Shown: positions 1 through 13,033 of the stretch, in pieces
Layout of the letters: every line of letters begins with the position of its first letter
Position numbering within the stretch: the first letter of the stretch is position 1
DNA from: Platycnemis pennipes
Lineage: Eukaryota; Arthropoda; Insecta; Odonata; Platycnemididae
Direction of reading: 5' to 3'
NCBI GenBank assembly: GCA_933228895.1
Contig: OW121854.1
Location: 58,074,609 to 58,138,608, forward strand
Length of the DNA stretch: 64,000 nt
Notes under the pieces: generated by a model
Databases searched by the model: none
What the model was told of the DNA's origin: nothing
The model's input: only the letters and a program-made list of their open reading frames with translations
Program-made: the position numbers and the translations under genes

Positions 1-2047
1 GCCTCCTCACAGATTCCGCTGGAGATGTTTCGTGTTTTATTTTATTCTTACGTGGATCCTAAATTGTTAAGTTGCAGAAATGTTCAGTCTTGCGCTCATT
101 TTTCTCAGTTCGCTGAGATAATATGATCATTAGCTAATTTTAACATGATTTCAAAAATATATACATTCCAATCTCCAATAATTAGTTGTTTTCTAATCAC
201 CAGTAACTTACATTTATGAAAATAATTCTTTCGGACTACTTTTCCGTAACAGCATTATTAAAATGCTAACATTTCCTCTCCAATGCCGGAGGCCTCCTGA
301 GAGAAGGGCGATGCATCCTCCCTGGAGGGGGTGGCCCTTAATTATTCCTTTAATTACCCAGACGTAGAAAAATGGCCCGAAAGCATTATTTTCATATACT
401 GAGTTGGCTCGCAAATATTTTTACTAGTTAACTAATGTTTTGTACAACATCTGAGAAATCGATTTGAGGTTTATTGGTGATTTTTATTGCTGTGATAACT
501 CGTAGAATTCTTTTATTGCATATTGTCTGAGAGGAACTCTTCTGGGTATTTCCTGAACCCAACTCCGTTTAATAACTACCATTCCAACTATGAATAACGA
601 ACATTTCCAAACTATGTTATTGAAAGAATAATATACCTAGGGCTTTCAGAAACGTTACTTGTCATGGCATTTGTTTGAAAGAGCTGACGTGGCCTTCCCG
701 TAGTAACAAACATGATCTAGCCACAGTCAAGGTTGTGAATGGGACCGAGGAACGAAACAGCTGCCAAGGCAGGAAGCATGGCGCAATAATAGATAGGAAC
801 AGAACCAGTTGGTACGCCCATGTGACAATTAGTGAGATTGCCGCTCAAAGATGCCCCAATAGTCTATGACGATGGATAAATGTCTATATGCTGTCCTCTT
901 ACGCAGTAAAATGTTGACATTTCAAAAGTTGAAAGCCTCAGCTCTACGAGGATTTCTTGTTCAAAAACTGCGTGGTTTTTCTACCCCTTCTGTTGGAAGA
1001 ACAAGATTAATAAAATGACTGTCTTGACACAAAAATTATGAAGCTAGTTTGGACAGATATGATAAATTTTTTCACCCTGCATTTTCTTCGTAAAGACCTA
1101 TTGTCGTAGCTTAAAGTACATACTATATTTTGCGTAAAGGAACATCTAGAGTTCATTCGTTCACTCGCTTGGTAGACTTCGTGTCTTTCTCCAACCCGTC
1201 AAAAAAAGGTCTCTTTACCTTCTCCCTAATCTCGGCTCAACCGTCACCTTCGCTTCATCATCGGATTTCAAAATCCCACCGCCTCTCTTTGGCAGTTCCA
1301 TGATATACGTTGATGACGGAATTTTTCTAGGTCCTCTTCCCCTAGGTTTTTTTTTAGCCCTCTGTTCAATTCTTCAAAAAAATTAAGATTTTTGTGTGTG
1401 CGGATGATGAGTGACTCAGTCATTACTGATACATTGACGCCTCTGGGTAAGATATACGTAAATGTACATACAAGTCGGCGGAGTGAATTGGTTACTTGAT
1501 GGAAATTTATGAAATTATGGAAGATCCCTGGAGCCAACGGCACCCTTTCCATTTCATCTCCCTCACCTCGCCTAATGAACCAAACCGTTCCCCCTTTCCC
1601 TGTTATTTCCTTTTTCTTTATTCCTTCTCCGTTGTAGAAGAAGCCCACCCTCTTTTAAATATTACGCGTCGGCATATCTCCCAACCGACCTTCACTTCCT
1701 TATCCTAAGCGCTTTAGGCCCTCCTCTCCTTTCTTCCGCCCTCGGGGAGAATCTTGTGATTTCGTGAAATTTCTTCTCGTATATTCCTCCCTCTTTACCT
1801 AACCTCCCTCTCTTTTTCTTTTCTTCTGTTTTCTCTGGCTCAGCAACATTCGCCGTTGCTCATCTGCCTTTTATCAGCCCCAACTATGCGACATTTCTGC
1901 CCCCGTCTTAATTCGTGAGTAACAATACAGTCTGAGCTTATGTCACCTCGAAACCATCGAAGTATTAGCCCTAGCGGTAGTTATCCGGGGAAGGCGAACG
2001 ACATGGAAGGTCATTTGGGATTTTATTTAATTTTATTGGTGTTCTAC
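1..2047. other. Unassigned AT-rich DNA with a pyrimidine-rich block
   Basis: I see no gene here. The stretch is AT-rich. It contains a short GC-rich patch near 285-345 and a pyrimidine-rich stretch at about 1530-1880. A 126-codon minus-strand frame (1268-1648) falls in the pyrimidine-rich part and has no recognisable domain. The stretch could be intergenic or intronic. Confidence 0.5.
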
Positions 2048-2330
2048 GTGTGGAGGAATGTCTAAATTTGTATTCAAATCTTTCTACCAATCATGCATTT
2101 CATATGATACCCCTCTTCAGCCTTGTGTACCACTTACCTCCCATTTATCTATCCAAACTACTTGTTCTCCTCCTCCCTCTGCCCAGCTTACACAACATTC
2201 TTCCCTCTATTAAGTACGTCCTACAAACCACCCTCACCCATAATTATCTGCTCCATCCCAAATCTCTACCTTCCGTAATATTCCTCAATCAACGTCCTTC
2301 CAACCAATCATTGGCATATATTTTACCACT
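2048..2330 (-). mobile_element. LINE family L-B, 3' fragment
   Basis: Read on the minus strand, this matches the 3' part of the L-B copies at 22.6 and 19.7 kb. It has the recurring order of a VIEGRMLG-like peptide (ggaagaatgttg), a GKREE-like basic run, and the GGxxKRDI-like region before the 3' tail. Stop codons and small indels interrupt the frame. No RT catalytic box is present, so this is a dead 5'-truncated copy. The evidence is similarity between copies in this window plus a weak LINE C-terminal peptide pattern. The RT clade is not determined here. Confidence 0.6.
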
Positions 2331-4310
2331 TTCCGTTTCCTTGTTATACCATAAGTAAACAATGTCACATTTACTTATGTTATCGCATGGTTATCGCATA
2401 TTTAAAAGAATCACATTTCCTAAAAGTGAAAATATAATCCATCCAATCCTTAATGTCCATGAATTGTTAATGTTTAGCTTCTGTTTTCTAATATGGTATA
2501 TCTTTTATCTTTCCAGGTATGTCTCCTGATGTGTGGTAGAAATCTGCCGACTTTCCATTGCCCTGTGAGTAATAATCTAAGAAGTCATCAATAGTCGTGA
2601 ATATAAATGAAAGGGTCATTTTTATTCCATAGTGCTGACAAAGACGATAAGAATTTTTCATATATCGGTGAGAATGAGTCTTCGAATTACACTGGAGGCG
2701 GAAACTTAGTAGTGAAAACTGAAGATGGAGCTTGAGGAGAAGAATAGACGTGCCCGACGATGTTTTATTGCGCTTTCAAAGAACAAACCCGTTCAGATAT
2801 TTGGCAGAATGAAATTGCTATTGTTATCTGGTTCAGAAAGGAAAGATACAATGTTTATACGAAATAAGAATAACTTTTTTTCTAATGTTTTTACTGAGGA
2901 TATTCCGTTAGCTCTTGATCATTTTTTTCTCTTTGAAATTTCGTTTTTACGGCACCCTGATGTACGGCTTAGGACTCTCCTTATTATTCAGGCTAAGGAC
3001 TATGTTTGACATGTATCATCTCCGGTACCGAGGCCAAGCCGTACTATGTAAGCTTGCCAATTTCTAAACTCGCCTGTTCATTCAACAAAAGGGTTCTTAC
3101 TTTTTAACACGAAAAAAAATGATTAATTGGGCTAAATTAATTTCCATTTCTCCTCGCAGTATATGCTAAAAGTGGCATGAGAAGAATTGGTAGTATTACC
3201 CGAGACAAGGGGATTTAGTTAGCAGGAGGCTATATTTCTCCGCATTGTTACACTAGAACCTTCTAATCCAAAAATACCTAAATGTTAGTCCTCGGAGTCC
3301 ATTACGGAACTTTTCAGTTTACATTTAGATATCCGTAGAAACTCTGCAAAAATGGTCACCATATCGCCTGATGCGTATCGGTCAATATGCTCCTCATTAT
3401 TACCCTCCCAGGGGCAGGTAAATTTGTGAGGTGACGTTTTCGGAATGGGTGGTAGGATCTTTTGCAAGCCAGTTTTTGTAAACAGTCCTCGCACGTCCTT
3501 GGGAGACCGAAAGAAAAACAACCGACAGCGCAAACGGACATCGCGGAATCACATTAATTTGCCGGTTCCCCTTCCGCACCAACGAGCCCTGTTATCCCTC
3601 TTCCTCATCCCCTTCCTTCCTAATCCACTTGATCCACCTTTCCCCCGTTAGAGAGATTCACTTCTAGCTGCACAATCGTATCTATTTCGCGTCGCTCGTC
3701 TCAGTGTCCCTTACAGAAAAAAATTCTTCTCTCGCGAACTTTAAAACACCCTTCATCTCAAGTCAGGGAAGATTTATACCCTAGTCCCTTCCTCGGAGAA
3801 AAAAAGGGATAAGCATCATGTGCGACGTCCCGTGAACTCCATCCCCAAAATATACACCCTCATCCTTTTCTCTCTCTTCCCCCATTTTATTTTTTTCCTC
3901 AGTTCCATTCCGTCTCTTCCGTTCCTTATTGCTATCTCTCCTCAAACCCACATCCTCGAGACATAAATTCACCTGTGTCATTGTCAGATGAGTTTCCTGC
4001 CGCCCAATCCTGGTGGCATTGTTATTCTTCCCCTATTTCAAGGTGGCCTTAATCCCTTGCCTGACTCCACGATTCATATCGGGAGTTGGCATGTGCTGGG
4101 TATAGGATTGTTTAGACGATGTCGCTGCAACCTAGGGCCTGCAGCGTGCAGCAGTGTATCTATGTTGTGCTCTCCGCATTATCTGCTTGGTAAGCGTTCT
4201 TTTTTTTCGCCGCAGGTGCGCCTAGTGAGATGTAGTGTCACCTCGAATTGAAACTGTGAATGGAAAAATGTATGTTGCCCACGAGATTTTAAATCTAGAG
4301 CAGTAGCAGT
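2331..4310. other. Unassigned DNA, no gene seen
   Basis: AT-rich sequence with a few frames under 100 codons (for example 2725-3009 on the plus strand) and no recognisable domain. Pyrimidine-rich patches lie near 3590-3660 and 3850-3960. No tRNA, transposon end or conserved exon was recognised. Confidence 0.5.
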
Positions 4311-4765
4311 CACATCATCATCATCATCGGTCATCAATCCAAAAATTTTCTTGAGGCAGCTCTCTTCTCGGTTCTTCTCTCAGCGAACCACCTCAAATTG
4401 TTATGATTTTTCTCTTCTTTACCTTAAACTACTTGTTCCATACATTCCATCCAAATACTTCCTTTGATGGTCTTCCCATTGACTTTTCCCTCGACATTTC
4501 TTTTTCTAAGATCACCATGTATCAAGATTTGCCCATGAATTTTGTCTAGTCTTTTATCCATAATTTCGCCCACTCTTTCTGAAACGTTTCCGTTAGATAA
4601 TCGGTCTGTTCGTTTTACCTTCGTCATTATTCTCTGTGGCCCCACAATTTGAATGCATCTAGATATAATACATTTTCTTTTTTAGCAGCTGTTATTGTGT
4701 ACGCCATAAAGATGCAAAGTTTAGACGTGCTATCTGAAGTGGTACTTCCATACTTCCATCCTTGT
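4311..4765 (-). mobile_element. LINE family L-A, 3' end fragment
   Basis: The plus strand begins with a (cat)n run and the block ggtcatcaatcc, then follows the same order as the better-preserved copy at 17.19-17.78 kb. On the minus strand the partial frame (4424-4645) keeps traces of the LINE C-terminus, for example a VNGKTIKGSIWMECMEQ-like stretch corresponding to the KGRHRVRYMEQ segment of the 17-kb copy. The similarity continues upstream to about 4765 without an open frame. It is a truncated, non-functional copy. (ATG)n marks the element's 3' end. Confidence 0.65.
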
Positions 4766-5189
4766 GTAGCTATCTTAAAATTTGAATAATTAGTAATTTT
4801 CTCACTATAACGGAGAAAAACTTATTTGGAGAACGAGTTTTCATATAAATTGGTTTATTTATTGTTCATGGTTACTTATTTACAAACAAAAAAGTTTACA
4901 TTAGTCCAGGCTTTGACAGAAATAACCTCGCTAAAATATTTTCCCATAACGTCCAAGAAAAGTGTTTGATTATGTGACACGTAAAATAGTGAATTCTTCA
5001 TGCTTATCCAACTTGAAATGCCTACGTAAATCTAATGTCCTTCGCCGTTGGTTGCCTCCCCAAATAGCTCCATATAACGAATACGGTAGCACTTAAACCC
5101 TTCGGTAGTAGTGTCTAAATACCTATGTAAGGAATTCAGATTCGTCCTTGGGTAAGCTGCCGCATTTATTTTTTCATAAGGCATCTGCC
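4766..5189. other. Unassigned DNA
   Basis: AT-rich sequence with no recognised feature between an L-A fragment and a SINE. Confidence 0.5.
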
Positions 5190-5362
5190 GTCCGCGGTGA
5201 CCAGGTTGGTCGATCGCCGGCCGGACAACCAAATGTTCACCGGGTTCGAATCCCGCCTGGAGGATGGGCTTTTCATTCGAATTAAAGTTTGGATTAGGTC
5301 AGGTTAAACGCTCCGATACTATCCAAATAGTACGATTACCTATAAACCTGATTTTTTTCTAC
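5190..5362 (+). mobile_element. tRNA-derived SINE
   Basis: A tRNA-like head occupies about 5190-5265. It has a perfect B-box (GGTTCGAATCC, 5243-5253) within a T-arm-like cggGTTCGAATcccg, and a degenerate A-box region (ggttggtcgat) upstream. It is followed by a non-tRNA body and a T-run at about 5354-5360. The missing acceptor pairing and the attached body argue against a functional tRNA gene. RNA polymerase III transcription would start from these internal boxes if the copy were active. The 3' boundary is approximate. Confidence 0.6.
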
Positions 5363-7649
5363 AGGTGATTCTTTTTCTTCGATGAAAAGCTTAGAATTTC
5401 TCTTCGCGTAGCACCGTTTTGGAATGCCGAGTCGAAGGGTCGTAAACCTCCTATCTCGCCGTCTTGTAACCGAGTAGAGGAACGCCTATGCTCGGTTTGG
5501 CGTGCAATCGCAATTGCTCCTCAGTTGGCTCCGGCTCGAGTGTGCAATCAAGACCACCACGCACGCTGACGGGAACATTTACTCCTCGCAATTCGGCACA
5601 TTCAAGCCCGCCTTCAATCGGAGGAGACGTCTTTCATGAGAATATAGCTATTCAGCTTAAACGTAGAACCTGAATTATTTTATTTGTCCAGCGCTATTCA
5701 CGTCTCACTCATCTCTCCTTGTAATAATAATAAATTGAGCAAACTTTTTTGGGGTGATACAGAGACAAATATTGTCAGTTCTACAATCCATCCCTTGTCA
5801 AATATTTGTGGGTATACTTATATAATTCTTTGAGAGCGCCTTAGATCAGGGATTTTCTGCCTTTACTCTTCCATCTCCCAGGCCAGGCCCAGGAAAACCA
5901 ATCCCATCCAAGTTGCAAGAGCAAGTTACATTTTTCCCTCTTTTCGCTCATGTGCAATTAAAGAAGTACTAGTGCGTTAGTATTTCCGGTGTCTTCGTAG
6001 AAGATAAGGGCGGGGAGCGTATGCAGTCGGCTCAAAGTCCTGCCCAGCAAACTTTGAAGTCTCATAAAAAGGAATGGGTCTTACCGGTTGATAAACTCTG
6101 CATTAATCAATACAAAATGACAAACATTCATGGTAACTGCGTGGTACAGAATTACATAAATAGATATAGATATGTAATAATAAAATACCAAGTAAAACTG
6201 TAAATGTAATAGCCTGTAAAGTTGTAACTAATTTAATTGAAAATTATGCATGTACATTTTTGAGAAAATGTGAGGATAATTATACACAAAGTTCCCGCTA
6301 TTCTTCATTTTGTTTTCCGTCATTTTACTGATACGTCATGCAGAATATGGCACGTTGATTCGCTGCATCGTCATGTAAATCTGCTTTTTTGGCATATTGA
6401 TGATTTAGCTCTGATACTCTATATAAAAAATATATAATAATTTAGAATGGCATGATTACATACTAATTTTAATTCTTTGAAATGACATCGATACTTTTAC
6501 GGTGAATTTACAATTCCTGGTATACAAATGGGTTATCAGGGAACGTATAGTGAATTGTGTTAGTATTTTAGAATAGTTATAAACTGCATATATAGGTCAT
6601 CAGCGGTACACTGTGATTCGCCTTCCGGCGTTCCGTTTGAAGTTCGCACTTTTGCAGACCTAATATGACGAAAAGCAGGGACTCCCAGTATATAAATCCT
6701 TCCCAAAAAAGTAACAGAAGGAGAACACCAAATTAAGAAGGGGCTTGAGAAAAACTACGAAAAACTACCTGTAGTATAGTGTTTTAAAACTAAGGATACA
6801 AGACATGGATATAAATATAAAGACTATAAGAAGAGAAGTATTGCAAAAAGATCTGAAGTAATCAGAGACACAAAAAAAATTGAGCAGATCTGTAATTCTC
6901 GCTGAAAAAATTCTCTTGCTGTCGAACTCATTTACGAATGCCGAGTGACCTTTAGGAAAAGATCCTTTTGTCCCGAAATTTATCCTTCCACTCGCAACCT
7001 TTAACGGTACAGGTAGTTTGCGTAAAAATTGACCTGGGGTAATGTTTGAGGGTCAACAAAAATTTCTCTCTCCGAGTAAAATTTATGTCATTGAATTCTT
7101 TTTGTCCGCTTGCTCTGGAAAGCAGATGATTTTGCCGATTGAATTTCCCGTGACCTATGTAAATCGCATTCCCACTGGCTAAAATTGAGAATTATTTTCC
7201 GTTCACTCTTGGACAAAGAGAAATTAATTTTCAAATGATTCATGCAAATGTTCCCATGAATAAAGTCAAAGGCCGTAGCATCAATTATTAACCGAAAGAG
7301 ATCTGTTACCGTAATAAATTTCCTGAGGTAAAAATATTTTAATTTAATGGATTTTCCTTTATTTATTTATGCATGGGTTTTTGAAGAGTAAGTCTTGTTT
7401 TCCGTTGGAAATGTCGGATGAAAATTTACATTAGAATGACGGGAAATATTACCGCTGGATTTTTTTTCTAGTGGTTTTAATTCATAAAATTTTTTTTCAT
7501 TATATTTCACGATTATTTGTCTCTGGCACGTTGCAAATATGTATTTTCTTCAAACGGTAATTTTAGACCAAGCTGAATCTGAACTGAAAGTGGATGCATA
7601 TATTTTCATCTCTATAAAGTGCTGTAGGGGTTGTAAAAAGAATTGAGCA
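5363..7649. other. Unassigned AT-rich DNA
   Basis: Long AT-rich stretch with no gene or recognised element. The frames present are near 60 codons and look random. Confidence 0.5.
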
Positions 7650-7690
7650 TCCATTTAGACCTACCTGCACCGGTAGAAAATTGATACTAA
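7650..7690 (+). mobile_element. Solo L-B 3' tail
   Basis: The short string around tttagacctacctgcacc followed by ggtagaaa matches the extreme 3' end of L-B copies (compare 22760-22785 and, reversed, 33500-33530). No L-B coding remnant is obvious directly upstream. It is either a very short 5'-truncated insertion or a decayed copy. Confidence 0.4.
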
Positions 7691-8194
7691 AAAATAATTG
7701 ACAGTTTTTGACTTTATACATTGATTGAAACCTGGATAGTCACCATTGATATTTTTAAGCAGGAATATATGACGCTATTTGTGGTGGCAGCCATACTATA
7801 AGAGCGCTCACAAATCTTCTTAACGCTAAGAGACATAAGGCATTTGAGGTTCTTCCAATGTCTCCCGGATTATTAAATCGTGACTCCCGAATATTACAGT
7901 GAGTCATCGCAAGCGTCACAATGTGCAAACATTGATCAATATTCCATATGTTTACGTTATTTGAATGACGGACCTATCTTATTTTGGTCGTCAGTTATCA
8001 TAGAAAATTCATTAAAATCCTTTGACGTTACACTGTCCTGATTTATCGACGCTGACTGATTCAAGGTCACATTTGTTTTTTTTTCGTGGTAAATGATGCC
8101 TTTTTAAAAGTAAATTAATGGTGGGGATTTTAATTTTGGAATAAAAGAAAGATAAGTCCGGACATTGAAATGGAGTTCAGAAATGCAAGGTTTC
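7691..8194. other. Unassigned DNA
   Basis: AT-rich sequence with no recognised feature. Confidence 0.5.
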
Positions 8195-8500
8195 CATAAT
8201 TTTTCTTTATGGGAGGTAGATAACCTTGGGATTTTAGATGTGTGTTAGGAGGAGTATTAGTTAGGAGGAGAAGGGTTAGCTAAAGTTAAGAGGAGGACAA
8301 AAAGCGAACTCTTAGAAGGGAAATAGAAGAAAAAAAACTGAAGAGAAAAGGATTCTCAAACGGTGATTAGATGAAGTATTAAGAGGCAATTTTTGAAGAC
8401 TGTAGATGGGAGGAGTACCTCGGATGAGATGGAATGTGCACAAAAATAGACATTTAGGACATGTCTTACAAAAGGGTTAAAGGAATGCTAATTAGCACAT
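8195..8500 (+). mobile_element. Probable LINE C-terminal remnant
   Basis: Purine-rich plus-strand sequence. A short reading (ggagtacctcggatgagatgg, frame GVPRMRW) matches the RGxPRMRW-type motif common near the C-terminus of these LINE polyproteins, and a KTVDGR-like peptide precedes it in a neighbouring frame. Several stops and frameshifts are present. Purine-rich simple sequence could give part of the resemblance by chance. Confidence 0.35.
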
Positions 8501-11489
8501 GTCATTGTATAGAAATGTGAGTTCTCACCGTGATGTGGTAACGTTTCCTTCAATAATTTTTTCTATTTTTGGTCTCAAAATCTAGACTTTTAAGCTGTGC
8601 GAATATCGTAAACTTTAGAAATTCACCCATTATAATGTTTGCTGACTACTTGAAGACTTAATGGTTATCTGAGCTGTTAAAGAAGGATACGAAGAGGAAA
8701 GCAAAGATGGAGGAAGAGAGTGCATTTTCGAGTGAATAAAAGTATTTTGGATTATTTAAAAAAAAGTGTAAAAAATAGGGTGAAATATAAAAACTGAGCA
8801 TGAGTAATCCAACGAAACATTCTCTAACAAATACAATTCTCATGAATTATATTATAGTAATCTGTATGTGGTTTCCCATTTAAATGCCTAAAATTCTAAA
8901 AAAAATTGATATTTTAAAACTCTAAAGAAGTGGTATTTTACCTGATTATGCCCTAACGGGTGAAACCTAGGTTGTACCTGATTAAAGTTTATGCGTGATT
9001 TTACAGTGTTTTTTTTCCTTGTGGCATGGATCGTTTCCACAGAGTATCGCCTTCCACAGAGAAGATTGTACCTAAAATTCTAGTTACACCGTGATTAATA
9101 TTTTTCAAACTCAAGTTTTCTAAGGTGGTTCTAATGTCATAGCTCTGCTGGGATGCTGTCACATATCTTCACAACGCGCAATCTCGCGTTATCATCGTTT
9201 CTTTACACTTAAAAGAGCAAACAGTTGTTTTTCCTTTCGTATATTTCGTATTCTTTTCCCAATCGATTTTTTAAATCTGTAGAGCTCGCCGTAAGGACAT
9301 AGACTGAGAACCATACGCTTCTGGAGAGGCTAACGTATTGAAAGCAACAGTGACAGTCTCCTGCAAAGACCCGTGATTCTATTTCTGATGTACGTGATTC
9401 ATTTGCAGTAATTCCTTCACCATGAAAATTGGGCCTCTATCAATATTTGATTGAGACCCTGAGTTTTTTTATCTCCTTTTGTTGCGTTCCTTGAATACCC
9501 ACCTTGGTGAAGGGGTGGATGAGACATCCCTCGCCACGCAAACCTCTTCTCACTCCATCAGTTTCAGCATTTAATGCCCAGGTGGCGCACTTCCAACTCC
9601 GTCGACTTCCAAAGACTGACAAAGGTGACAACTTCCAACTTCCAAAGACGACCCCTACCTCTCTACCCCCCCTCCTCCTTGACACCTTCTGTTTCTCTCT
9701 CTTTCTCTTCCTTTCTTTTCTCGTCCCGGGCCAAATAAAAGCCATCTGCGAGCTGATGGCTGAAAACAATAGTAAGGAACCTCGAGACAAGTTTTTTAGA
9801 CCTTCCATAACCCCATTTCTCCTCGCGATGCGAAGAATCGGTATCCCGATGGGCTATGTTAACTGCCTTATTAGTTTCACCCACGGTTTCAACATTACTC
9901 GCTCGATTGCAGCTGGCATATTGGGGGTAGAAAAATTCTGCTGGAATAAAATCAGTTCTTCTAATTATTGGATGGGCCGCAAGATGACAAGATGGCTAAT
10001 AGACGTGTCCATAGTCCATCGGTCATTCGAACACTACCCTGCAAGGAACTAAAAATATGTGGCAAGGTGTGAACTATTACCCAAGCATGCATTTAAATCA
10101 GAGTCGGATTAAGACTGTTTAAGGTCCTGAGCACTTATGGAACTCTAGTGCCACAATATATATGTAATTCAAAAGTTAAACAATATTAAACCGTAACATA
10201 AATTGCATTAGTTGATATTAAACAATAGTACTTAACTGGAAGATCGAAAACTATGTTAATTTTTTTATACCTCCAATTGATTAATCGTTGAAAAGTTTTC
10301 AAATCTAATTTCTCTGGTTCCTCATTTCGTGGATACCCCTGGCGCGTACCCATTTTTCTCTGTGGTTTATCTAGCCTGATTAAGTCATGAGTCTAGATCC
10401 TATTTTAGTTACCACAATATGGGTATTTTTCCTAAATTTATGGCATTAAATGAGTATACCCAAAGTAATAAATTAATTCCACACGCATTACTGTATTGTG
10501 GACAACTCACTTTAGGAAATAATCTTACATTGTTTCAGCCATGCTAACTAAAACTCAACTTGATACACAGTAGCTACCATACAGATATTATTAAATGCAA
10601 GCGACACGTGAAAATATTACCTTCCATTTTCTGTTCGAGGTGGCTCCCTCCTCACCTGAAAGGTAAGGCGCAAGCCATGTCACAAAACTTCGCATATTGG
10701 ATACAAACAGGTTTTTTTGCATTTTCATTTCGATTCATTCTCTTTGTCTCCTTTCTAGGTGTGTTGCAGTCATCTGTCGAAATAAGCCCTTTGATGAGAA
10801 GTCACTGTCCCTCTTCCACCTTCCTTCCCGAATATCCAACTCATTAGATTTATACTTCATTTTCTTATAAAAAGAAAAAAAACTGTCCACCATAGACAAA
10901 ACTCTCTCCTGCAGAGACGAAATCGTCGGTTACCGCGTCGGACGCTTCGAGCAGGAGGCATCAAGGTTTATCTCCAGACTCTAATACGACAGTTTAATTA
11001 GTAGGAGATGGGCAGGGGTCACGGGTAAGGGAAATGACATGTGATATGTCGGAAGACTACGCTTCGTTTCTCCGTGATAAGGAGGGAGCGTCTCCCTTCT
11101 CTTTAATTGCGTTGGTCCTTTGGATGATGGAAGCTGGAGAGGGCGTTGCGTCAGGACTGGACTGGACAGGAGATTCTACGCGAGCGGGTATCCTTTTGAT
11201 CCATACTATTTGCTTTTGCCGGAAAATAAATCATTTATCCTGTAGAAATGCCTGGCTTATGATGGAATACTTCCTTACTTTTTGTCTTAGGGATCATGTT
11301 TTCAAGCGCAATACCTCCGATTGTTACTTGCATTTGTAGGGATGATTATTTTATTATTTTTTTAATCTCTAGTGACTTCGTTGTTTCCGGACATCAGATG
11401 ACGAATGGTGCTGAATATCGAATGATTCGTAAGGAGCAGTTGATTGATTTTGGGTCTCTTAGTCCATATCATACAAAAGATCAGACCTC
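8501..11489. other. Unassigned DNA with a GC-richer block at 9.48-10.05 kb
   Basis: No gene can be supported. A 182-codon plus-strand frame (9504-10052) lies in a GC-richer segment containing a short internal repeat (cttccaa...gac), and has no recognisable domain. At about 10083-10140 the sequence gtcggattaagactgttt followed by ggtcctgag loosely resembles termini of common DNA-transposon MITEs (GGCCGGATTAAG type), but no second end was found. A CT-rich tract precedes 9720. Confidence 0.45.
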
Positions 11490-11720
11490 CAATATGGGTT
11501 GTAGCATTTTGTTGCTCAGAGAACTGATTGTCTTTTTAAATGGTGGTAAACTGGAGGACTTTGAGAAGTGGGTTTGGAGAAGACTACAAAAGGTTAATAG
11601 ATGTGTAGGAAGACGAGTAAGGGGAACGAAAGTTGGCGGCAAAAGTGTTCTTGATGTCATGAAGGTCGACAGAATATATTAAGATGAACAGCAGGAAATG
11701 CTCGTTGATTCGGAAGGAAA
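11490..11720 (+). mobile_element. LINE family L-B, coding remnant
   Basis: A plus-strand open frame segment ending at 11682 encodes a peptide with LEDFEKWVWRRLQKVN. This corresponds to the LEAFEMWxWRRMxKVxW segment of LINE polyproteins downstream of the RT domain. It is followed by a VLDVM-like piece equivalent to NEEVLxxV. The tryptophan- and arginine-rich pattern is distinctive. The fragment is isolated, without the RT core or a tail nearby, and is non-functional. Confidence 0.6.
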
Positions 11721-12550
11721 ACAAGGAACTGCCTATAGGGTGGGATGTGCAAGTTGCAATTTATATGGGCGTTGGTAATTACAATGCCTGAATTCTAGTT
11801 ACACCTATGATTCAATGCACGATCAATGAAATATAACAGTCAACTATCCCAGTTTTCGGCATCTTATGCCATTACCCAATGCTTTATGGCATTTTATGCC
11901 GAAATCCGGATCGGTTTGTGAAGTAAATGGTATGGAAATTAACTATTATGGCTTCATTGATCATTGGTATAAATGATTTCCATAATGTTACGCCAGACTG
12001 TGAACTACGTTAATTCAGTAGTTATTATAGTTTTAATTTGTTCGAGCAAAAATGTTAGCGGTAGTGAACTTACTTTGTGTTATCTTCTCGCTGATCCTTT
12101 ACTTAGCGACAAATATTATGCGTTCGCGCGTTTACATCCGTTATCAGTACCAATTACTTTCCAGCGCCCGCGGAAATTTTCTGCCGCTCTAATCAGTTTC
12201 CATGTCACGCCAAGAAAAATGTAAGTTTTTTACTTGAATGTGTTCCCTCTCGGCTTCTTTCGCTGAGGACAAGGTCGTTCAAGGGCGCCTCCAATTTCTC
12301 CCTTGGCGCCACCCCGCGTCCCAACTCTCTCGTTCCTCCTCTCCCGCCCGCCCTAATTTCAAAGTTTCAACGCTCTTGCTATTACAACTGTTCTCCTCGC
12401 GGAGAAACCGCAAGTGTGGCTTTGATATGTCAAGCGGGTTCGCTTTTTTCCCTGGAGTTCTCCCACCGTATGCTCTACCTGAGCTGTGCGTTACTGACGT
12501 TAGGATTGTAAATTTCACTTATATTTACCGATTAAAGTATGTATAGGTAG
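11721..12550. other. Unassigned DNA, GC-rich at 12.24-12.50 kb
   Basis: AT-rich, then a GC-richer pyrimidine block with overlapping frames on both strands (about 80-100 codons). There is no domain and no conserved exon pattern. Confidence 0.5.
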
Positions 12551-12835
12551 ACATGTCGTGGTGGCATAGTGGGCAGAGCGCTGAGATACCGACGGGAGGG
12601 TCGGTATCTCAGCGCTTTCAAATCCCGGGCTGAAGAATATGTGGACACCCCCACCTAAAAATCCTCGTGATTCGATATCCTACGTGTCAGAACTTCGTAG
12701 CTTGCCCAGGGAAAGGAACTGGCCCCAATACCCTGAATGTCTGAATTACTCACGCCAATGACTTCGTACGTGATGAGCTCTTTCCTCACCTATCAAGGCA
12801 CTAACCTTCGGGTTGAACACTCAAAATAATATGTA
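12551..12835 (+). mobile_element. tRNA-derived SINE carrying an internal hairpin
   Basis: The head has an A-box-like segment (TGGCATAGTGGGCAGAGC, from 12562) and a B-box-like segment (ctttcaaatcccggg, from 12614). A body of about 200 bp follows, running to about 12835. The anticodon region has been replaced by a near-perfect snap-back (12577-12616), so the two halves of the head are mirror images. The end is estimated from the loss of SINE-like sequence, and no target duplication was identified. Confidence 0.55.
12577..12616. repeat. 17-bp perfect inverted repeat with 6-nt loop
   Basis: Left arm 12577-12593 (agcgctgagataccgac) and right arm 12600-12616 are exact reverse complements around the loop gggagg. 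The palindrome lies between the A- and B-box regions of a SINE head, where a normal tRNA would have its anticodon arm and variable region. The arms are far longer than the 5-bp anticodon stem of a tRNA. Confidence 0.9.
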
Positions 12836-13033
12836 GACATAATATTTTCCCACCTAACCGTTCTTTTATATGATCCGCTTTCAAGAAATGACATTTCTAT
12901 CGAACTTAAGGTTGTGCTTAATTACGGCGACTGTATGTTAAACTGAAGTGAGTTATTAAATTGAAAAAATTTAAAAACGTTGTATAATAAAAGTAAATAG
13001 AGTAAAGTAGAAAAAACAAAGCAGGAAATTTAG
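12836..13033. other. Unassigned AT-rich DNA
   Basis: Short AT-rich stretch with no recognised feature. Confidence 0.5.

Noticed and set aside
9504..10052. 182-codon open frame on the plus strand
   Set aside because: It runs through a GC-richer block and a CT tract. There is no recognisable domain, and its flanks give no exon evidence. It may deserve a protein search but is unsupported here.
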